Position numbers and translations under genes: made by a program. From Lingula anatina (taxonomy: Eukaryota; Brachiopoda; Lingulata; Lingulida; Lingulidae), in assembly GCF_001039355.2 (NCBI RefSeq), contig NW_019776155.1, forward strand, positions 1 through 26,694: a stretch of DNA of 26,694 nt, read 5' to 3'. The notes under the pieces were generated by a model. It was not told the origin of the DNA, searched no databases, and worked only from the letters and a program-made list of their open reading frames with translations. Shown in pieces: positions 20,020 through 26,694 of the stretch (positions are counted from its first letter, which is position 1; each line of letters opens with the position of its first letter).

Positions 20020-21096
20020 TAAAAACGTCGAATTTTCCTGACATTCTCAAAAAGCAAATTATTTCGAAAAAACAATTCGAGTAGCGAGTTCCAAAATACC
20101 TTGTAGGGATTCGTTTATCCCTTTATTTAACGTTATTTATCCACTATATTTAACTTCAGCACACGCCTCATGCACTTTACCTACCAGCAAGCACTTTTAA
20201 CTTTTTGGCAGGGCTTGTGATTCATAATTTAGTAAACATCATGGTACATCTCTCTGTTTTGGAAAAGTTAGAAGAATAAAAAAAATGTACATCCTACGGA
20301 CCTTTCAGTGTGATCTTCTCTTCTAGTGCCGCAAATTAATTATGTGCACTTTTCTGTAACCCGAAAAGAGAATTGTGTCATGAATTACCCAGAGACGTAT
20401 GTGTGAATATCATGCTATGATGAAAAATCAATCTGTGACCCACAGGGTACCCTTTATAAATATGCACCCTGTGTTTCGGAGATTTCTGGCAATCACCTAT
20501 TTATAATCTACTGCGGTATATTTTTATGAGCATGCATCTGTATTTAAGTTGATAGTAGTGAGGTGATTATCAGGGACCTCTAGATGTTAGATATCCTTCT
20601 TATAGGATAAAATACCCTTTATATTTATCTTTCTTCCAATATGACAGCCGTTATCAGTTCAATTTGGTGTTTATCGTATCTTCATTCCTCCTTTTCTCTT
20701 CTCCCGAGCCGTAGCGAGATACTTGCATTCTTGTTATGTATACGTATTACGTCATCGTAAACATTTCTTGTATTACACCTTATTTTATAATAAACATATG
20801 TCACCGCGTGTGTCTTATCTTTATTAAAACAATAACGCACTCGTTTAACCTTTGCTGCTAAAATCTGATTCACTCTACGTTACATTAACCGACGCGGCAA
20901 TTGTTTTGGGCGGAAGTACGGGCTAATAATAAGGAATCGTGTATAATCATCACGACCCTTATGTCATCACATAGAAACACGGTTCATGAACGTGATACTC
21001 CTTGATTTAGAGATACATATGAAGCTGCAGTAAATCACTTGTACCGTAAATGATTTGTCCCAGTTTTTCATCAAACACTTATAGGATTCAGATGCA

Positions 21097-21099
21097 AAA

Positions 21100-21138
<39 letters not shown>
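21097..21138 (+). repeat. (AAAT)10 microsatellite
   Basis: About ten AAAT units; the LFIYLFIY open frame on the opposite strand is its shadow. Confidence 0.95.
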
Positions 21139-21139
<1 letters not shown>

Positions 21140-23219
21140 CTCTCTGGCAGAAAAAAGCTTTTAAACCGCACCTTCTGGCAGTAAATTTTCCTAACTTCGC
21201 ACCCCCTTTCAGTCCAGATAGTAGGCATAAATTTTTGTGCAAATATTATTTTTCGGGTAATCATGTATCGAAACTCTGAGATATTGGAGTTGATAAATTA
21301 ACCGAAGAAAATATCGTTTACCATTTACTGCAGGAAAATCGTTATGTAATGGGTTTTTCGTTAAAAAAATCTCTCATTGGGCACCTTTAAGTTGTGCTGT
21401 GTTACAGATCACGTGTACTCTCTACTAGAGACCCTTTTAAACTAGCAGTTTCGAAATACTATCTTTCAATCAATATTATAACAGTAGAAGGGCCTCTGAT
21501 AGAGTCCATGATGAGTTAAATTATATTATCAGTATACGATACGTTAATATTAAGAAGGTCTGATTAAGATGCACCGAATTAGATCCTATGTTTCGCTTTA
21601 TTCGAAGTGAGTAGGTTATTCTTCATTTGCTCATAAACATATAACAGAAAGTCAGACAGTTTATTCAAAGATAAAAAATAGTTTTACCGGACTTAATGTT
21701 TGAAAGGTATTTAAATTGGTCTCGTCAAGTTAAAACGTTTCTTAATTGCACACTTTATTTTAATATGTCTAGGAAAGCAGATTTACATAATTATTTAAAT
21801 CTAACTTGTTTGATAGTTTCTTGACCATTTCCACTTTCTACAATGTCTACAGTGCAGTTGCGGGATCTCTTCTTCTTATTCAAAATCTTTGAAATTAAAG
21901 AATGCAACAATTCAAACACCGTTAATGCAAAATAATCCGCAAATAAATATTCATTTACAGAGCATTTTCGCCATATATCTCATTAGTGGCAGTGTGCTGT
22001 GTACGGTGAAAGAAAGTGTACACTGTAACCAAAACTTAAAAATATAAATATATTAGGATGAGTGATGCATCGGCTGTGTTGTTGTGTCTGTGTCCATAAG
22101 CAGCATAAATTAAGTCTACTTTAATTTATTATCTGCTATTCGTTCTTGCGTATGCATGCTTGTTTGTGTGAATTGTTTATCTTATTTATTGCATATAAAA
22201 TTCTGACAGTAAAACATACTGATGAACAGAGGAAAACAAATGCACCCTGCATGAGTTTTCAAAGTCTGGGCTGAACTTTTTGCAGCCAATTAAGCGTATT
22301 CAATCGTATTTCTAGAGGAGTCACCGTCGAATATGCGGTCCGCAGGGTGCAATGGGGGGGAATAACTCCATGTAACGCAGTGCAATATGATGCGACAGGT
22401 GAGAATGCGATGCGTGGAGGGAAAATGAGGCAATGTTAATTTCATATGTCTGTTAATGTTAGGAATTTTTAGTCGTTGTTAGGTGCATGGTGCATTGCAC
22501 AACCAGCTGTCGGCTTGTAGGGGTGTACACTTCACGTCAGTAGGGTATTTTACGAGCCAAATGATTTTAAGTTCTGTCTACTTTTCTTCCCTGTATTATC
22601 TAAGGAGTGTAAATAGGGACATTGCATGGAATACATGTAAAAGCTGATTATATGATATCAATTGATTTAATAATGATAATCAAAAATAAAAGCAAAATTG
22701 TAGTCCTTGGGTGTTATGTGCTAACCAGTTTACCAACCATGAAAGGACCTATGCTTCTTGTGTGATGCTAAAGCCAATATGTTTTACAATAAAACTGATC
22801 TTGTTATAATTCTTAAATTGATCGTACAGTTACCAAAAACACAAAACTTTGGATTCTCCCTGAGGTCATGCACCAATAGTTCAACACCCCCTTTCTTTAT
22901 TTACCTTTGTGGTATTCTAAGATCTCATTCTTCCGAGGTTGCCATGATAAATGGTTTTTGGTAGATATTTGAGGAACTGCTTGGCAAATGCAATGCGACT
23001 GGGAACATAAGTTAACCTTAGAAATGTGTGGGCCTACCGTGTAAAAAGAAGTCTAGATCGACTTTTAATCTTTAAAGTTGCCTAGATTTTTTGTAAACCA
23101 GATGAAAACCGAGGCATCTATGCTTGGTGATTTTTTTCTTTCTTTTTTTATTTGTGAGAAATGGTTTTCTAGGGTGAGATATAGAAGGTAGTTGCTCTTT
23201 GCATATGCATAGGAAGAAT

Positions 23220-23245
23220 CGAAAGAAAGAAAGAAAGAAAGAAAA
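23220..23245 (+). repeat. (GAAA)n microsatellite
   Basis: Six GAAA units. A T-rich, opposite-strand-like stretch lies at 23130-23152. Confidence 0.9.
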
Positions 23246-23597
23246 ATCCAACATCTTAATGGCACCTAAACATTGCCAAACATGTAATCTGCTTGAAAAT
23301 CTTTAACTTGGTGCATCGTTTGATTAAAATAGGCAGATATATATAAACAAATAATGCGATTCTCACTTTAAAGATTTACTTCTTTTTAATTTGATTTATT
23401 TGGACTTCTTTGCTGCCGTCATTCTTTTCCTTTTTAGGCATGTTTATTACCCAATCTGACAGCGGGCCAGTGCTACTCGCATATATGTGGTTTTTGTAGT
23501 TCCTTTTGATCTGAACATTTCTGGGTTCCACATATTTGTGCGGCAGACGATATTTGGCAACGGTTCAAGTTCGTATGGTGGCCCCTATTGGATATTT

Positions 23598-23695
23598 CGA
23601 CTTTTCGACTTTTAGAGTTTGCGACTTTTAGAGTTTTCGACTTTTCGAGTTTGCGACTTTTAGAGTTTTTGACTTTTAGAGTTTTCGACTTTTTT
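23598..23695 (+). repeat. 16-bp minisatellite with 32-bp higher-order period
   Basis: Units of CGACTTTTAGAGTTTK, about six copies, alternate between a TTTG and a TTTT ending. This gives a 32-bp superunit twice; one unit has CGAG instead of AGAG and one starts TGAC. Read on the plus strand, it gives an open frame of alternating FRLLEF/FRVFDF-like blocks with no known relative. Confidence 0.9.
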
Positions 23696-24695
23696 ACCAG
23701 TCATACACTGGCTGCGCGTAGGAAGATATTCNATAAGTTCGGTACGGCTTGGACTCTTTCACTCTTTTTTGAAAAGGTTTGGAGTAGTTTTGTGTTAGAT
23801 TTCACGATGATTATTGACACAAGCAGTGAAAATATACTGTTCATTTGTTTTCCTTTTTGTTGTGTTTTCCTATAGACACTCCTATACAGAGTGATGGCCT
23901 ATAGTATTAGCGAACAATGAAAGCCATATTACGATTTTATAAGATGAAAAAATTGCAAACGAAGGTTGATGTATCAAAACAAGAGTTGCGTCATCATATT
24001 TAGTAAGACTCTTAGTACGCTGGAAAGATAAGGTTGGTAGATTTTATTCCGTCCTATGTGTAAAAAGCTTAACGAGGGACATAACCCTCCAAATCACTAC
24101 TTTTACCAAACGAAACATTTTACGCTTTAAGAAAGGCCAATGTAACATTCCAAATAGGAATGTGAATATCAAGCTGGTTCAGAAATTTCACTAAGAATTT
24201 GCTGTTAAAAAATATTTGTTGGAGAGGGGGTAGGGCGCCCACACTTGCAAAGAAAACGCCGTGTCGCTCATTACAAAAATCTTGTCGGCATACTTCGGAT
24301 GAGGTTAACCAGCTTTGCCCGGAACCGGCTAAATGTTGCCATGGCTTGACCGGCCTCTCCCTGACCCGTGTCCATGGGGGTCATACAACCTGAAGTGACC
24401 AGCAGCCTCGAAAAAAATGAAACGAGAAGGACGAGTTGGTCTTAAAACACCCGAAACACTGGAGCATTTTACACATACATGCCCCCTCCTTTTTTGTGCA
24501 GTTTGCGAAGAATTGGGTACCAATGATTCTGAGTTAATTGCTACAACGTGGCGTTCAGTTCATATTTGATAAAAACATATAGTATTAACTTTAGAAAGCA
24601 TGCGATTGATTACAATCCCCATTGTTATCTCATCCACTGCTCGTTGCATTGACCTTTTGACTCGGGATTGTAGAGGCATGATACGTATTTATTGC

Positions 24696-24707
24696 GGGGG
24701 GGGGGGG
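24696..24707 (+). repeat. Poly(G) tract, 12 bp
   Basis: A run of 12 G within ATTGC ... CTTTC. Confidence 0.9.
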
Positions 24708-25568
24708 CTTTCAAGCGTCTGTTCTGCGAGCTGCGAGAGAGTCATTTCTTGTGAGAATCCCAAGGTATAGTAGGCGCTATATTTTTCATCTTATTTTGGA
24801 TATCAGTCATATATATTTTTGCCAAGACCTAGTTATAGGTTGGGGCAGATGAGACACGCACCTGGCATGCTTCCAGATTTACTTTATAAGGTTGGAGCCA
24901 AGGGACTTTGCAGAGAGTTTTGCATTCTGCTGAAGTAAGAAAGTCGCATAATTATTGCAAACAAATATGAACTAATGATAGCCTCTGATACAGAATGGCT
25001 TGAGATCGTGTTTCGCATCCCCGTTACATAACCAATTGCAAGACAGTGAGGGACCTTTCCAAAGCAGCCAATGCACAGCAGCGACCCAATTATTCAAGTT
25101 CACAAGAAACCAATATACCAATAGTGAAGCGTTGCCATTTTGGAGCCCTGCCATGTTTCCCTGGAAGATAAATAGACCGTTAATTCATCCCATCAACACA
25201 CTGGATAATAATGTAGATAATTGTATCTCTGTGGAGATTTGCGTAACTGACGTTATTTTTCCTAACTGTCAATATTCCAATAGATTATACGATTTTGAAA
25301 TATTACAAGTGCCCTAGATCAGGGAGCATTTGCCGCTGTAGAATATATACATGTACATATGCATTTTGGTGTACTTCGATCTCTATTGCATTATCATGCA
25401 TCGAACCTTTTGAATGTCCGTTATCAAAATTTCAAAAATGGCTAGCGGAAATTAATGAAGGCGTTTTTAAATTTTTTCAGCTTTGATAAGTAAATCTCTC
25501 TGTTTTATAAATAAAATGAATAAGTATCATCTTTGTTTTAATCCAATTGTTCCCTTTGCAAATGTCCC

Positions 25569-25729
25569 ATTCAGAACAGTAGACTAACTAGTCCGAGGGT
25601 CAAATATGGCCGACCCACTTGAATACTTCCCCACGGGAAATCTATTCAGTGTCTATTAGCGGATTAGACGGCAATTTTTTAGTGGGTCGCCATTTTGACC
25701 CGCAGACTGGTTAGTCCACTATTCTGAAT
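25569..25729. mobile_element. 161-bp MITE with 50-bp terminal inverted repeats
   Basis: The left arm 25569-25619 (ATTCAGAACAGTAGACTAAC ... CGACCCACT) is the reverse complement of the right arm 25681-25729 (AGTGGGTCGCC ... TTCTGAAT), with five mismatches and two 1-nt gaps. The 61-nt core contains a further small palindrome (GTCTATTAGCGGATTAGAC). There is no coding capacity. The flanks (TCCC / CGGC) show no target-site duplication, so the superfamily is undetermined. Confidence 0.8.
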
Positions 25730-26354
25730 CGGCCAAGGATGACGCTATTGCTTTTGTTTCGCAACCTATCTGCTATTTTGCCAATTTTCAAAAGACATTT
25801 CGTGATACCCATGCGTATGATCTCAGTTAAGGTGCTGTATCAGGGACACCAAAACCCCAGTTACATACATTTACATGTACCTAAGTGAATACAACTCCAC
25901 CAAACACAACAACATCTTGGCAATCACCAAGCAGTATAACATGCAGTTGCGATGTACATTTAACTTGTCAACTTCTACTATTCAACTTGACGACAACATG
26001 AATTATATGTCAATCTGCAGAATCGCTGCGATTAATACATGGTCAGTCTTCCTTCCCCATCCCGAGTTGCAGAAATTACTTGTACCACACTATCATTACA
26101 CTATCATACATATCATGATTGTCATGACAGTCTTAAAACCCTCTTCTCATACCCTGGGCTTTAGATTGGAAGCGTGCCCGCTCCTTTCCATATGCATGTA
26201 CATATATCTGCTTACATTAGAAATGTGGCACTGTTACGGAGATATGAATAGACTAGAAGATACAGAAGCTGCCTCGCTGAGTATCTTCCCCTGTTGGAAG
26301 GTTGTTTATCAACTGGCATAATATTGATATACATATACTTTCGAATTTGTAGTT

Positions 26355-26378
26355 GAGAGAGAGAGAGAGAGAGAGAGA
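26355..26378 (+). repeat. (GA)n microsatellite
   Basis: Twelve GA units. Confidence 0.95.
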
Positions 26379-26540
26379 TTACAAGAGAAATAGAAGATAT
26401 GTTGCTTCGTCTTTGACTTATGCACTGGACACGCAGATGCCGATATTATTGTGTGGGCGGTGATCTCTGGTGCATCATGTTATTGGTTTGAGTATTCTCT
26501 TTATAAACAAATGCGGATTAAAAATAAAATGCACTTAATG

Positions 26541-26543
<3 letters not shown>

Positions 26544-26578
<35 letters not shown>
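26544..26578 (+). repeat. (TC)n microsatellite
   Basis: About 17 TC units, some 170 bp from the opposite-strand-type (GA)n tract at 26355, so single strands of the two could pair. Confidence 0.95.
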
Positions 26579-26583
<5 letters not shown>

Positions 26584-26694
26584 ACACAACAGCAGACAAC
26601 AAGCAAAAATATATGACACCTTGACTATTTGCCCTTTCATATCAAATAACTCTGTATCGTCATCAGAACAAAATGTTTTCCGCGGTGACAAAAA

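Larger units (their letters stand above)
18529..23597. other. Gene-free stretch
   Basis: No supported exon, RNA gene or large repeat is visible apart from the microsatellites and the 31-bp tandem listed. A small hairpin CACAGGGT ... ACCCTGTG lies near 20440-20475. A weak inverted repeat lies near 21415-21511. Confidence 0.5.
23696..26694. other. Gene-free stretch to the right edge
   Basis: Apart from the MITE and microsatellites I see no supported gene. The 148-codon frame at 25875-26321 (plus) and the 105-codon frame at 25000-25317 have irregular composition and no domain, which is within chance for this length of AT-rich DNA. There is an N at 23732. Confidence 0.5.

Noticed and set aside
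21415-21511. Possible inverted repeat (CTACTAGAGACCCTTTT ... AGAAGGGCCTCTGATAGAG)
   Set aside because: The match is short and interrupted, too weak to call a mobile element.
24199-24393. GC-richer segment that might be a SINE or coding fragment
   Set aside because: No promoter boxes, tail, target-site duplication or protein similarity could be identified.
25875-26321. 148-codon plus-strand open frame
   Set aside because: No domain, irregular composition and no splice or start evidence. A frame this long is within chance for 27 kb of AT-rich DNA read in six frames.
1-26694. CRISPR array, bacterial operon, phage or organellar genes
   Set aside because: No regularly spaced direct repeats with spacers, no long intronless genes and no rRNA or tRNA clusters. 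All signals are those of animal nuclear DNA.

Overview
The window reads as nuclear DNA from an invertebrate animal, probably marine. It is AT-rich. It has short exons with GT-AG introns, AATAAA polyadenylation signals, many microsatellites, and several short inverted-repeat (MITE-like) elements. I see no bacterial or organellar gene organisation. The exact phylum cannot be fixed from this sequence. Two single N bases (6257 and 23732) mark assembly ambiguities.

Two genes are well supported, and they face each other. On the minus strand, a two-exon gene (exon 1 12420..11895, exon 2 9019..8787, joined in phase 1) encodes a 252-residue secretory-pathway protein. It has a protease-associated (PA) domain of the Goliath/RNF130/RNF150 type. 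Instead of continuing into a transmembrane helix and RING finger, it stops after a hydrophobic tail. On the plus strand, a two-exon gene (5699..5775 joined to 6729..6936) encodes an unrecognised 94-residue soluble protein. The likely poly(A) signals of the two genes lie about 40 bp apart (7703-7708 plus, 7750-7755 minus), so their transcripts end almost on top of each other.

The left edge (1-880) is a second copy, about 5% diverged by eye, of the end of the PA gene (7992-8891): its 3' UTR and the last 31 codons. Within the coding part all five substitutions are synonymous and the one indel is 9 nt in frame. The copied tail therefore looks maintained as protein rather than decayed. It could be a spare terminal exon or the end of a neighbouring paralogue.

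The region from 881 to 5678 is a repeat patchwork: a 0.5-kb direct duplication (914-1478 and 4524-5042), a 744-bp foldback element (2389-3132), a small AACGTT-type foldback (3840-3922), and short tandem duplications. The intron of the 94-residue gene carries a hAT-like MITE. From 12421 to the right end I find no gene I can support, only microsatellites, a 16-bp minisatellite (23598-23695), a 161-bp MITE (25569-25729) and small tandem duplications. Four copies of the E2F-like 9-mer TGGCGGGAA lie between 9.7 and 14.7 kb, around the start of the PA gene.
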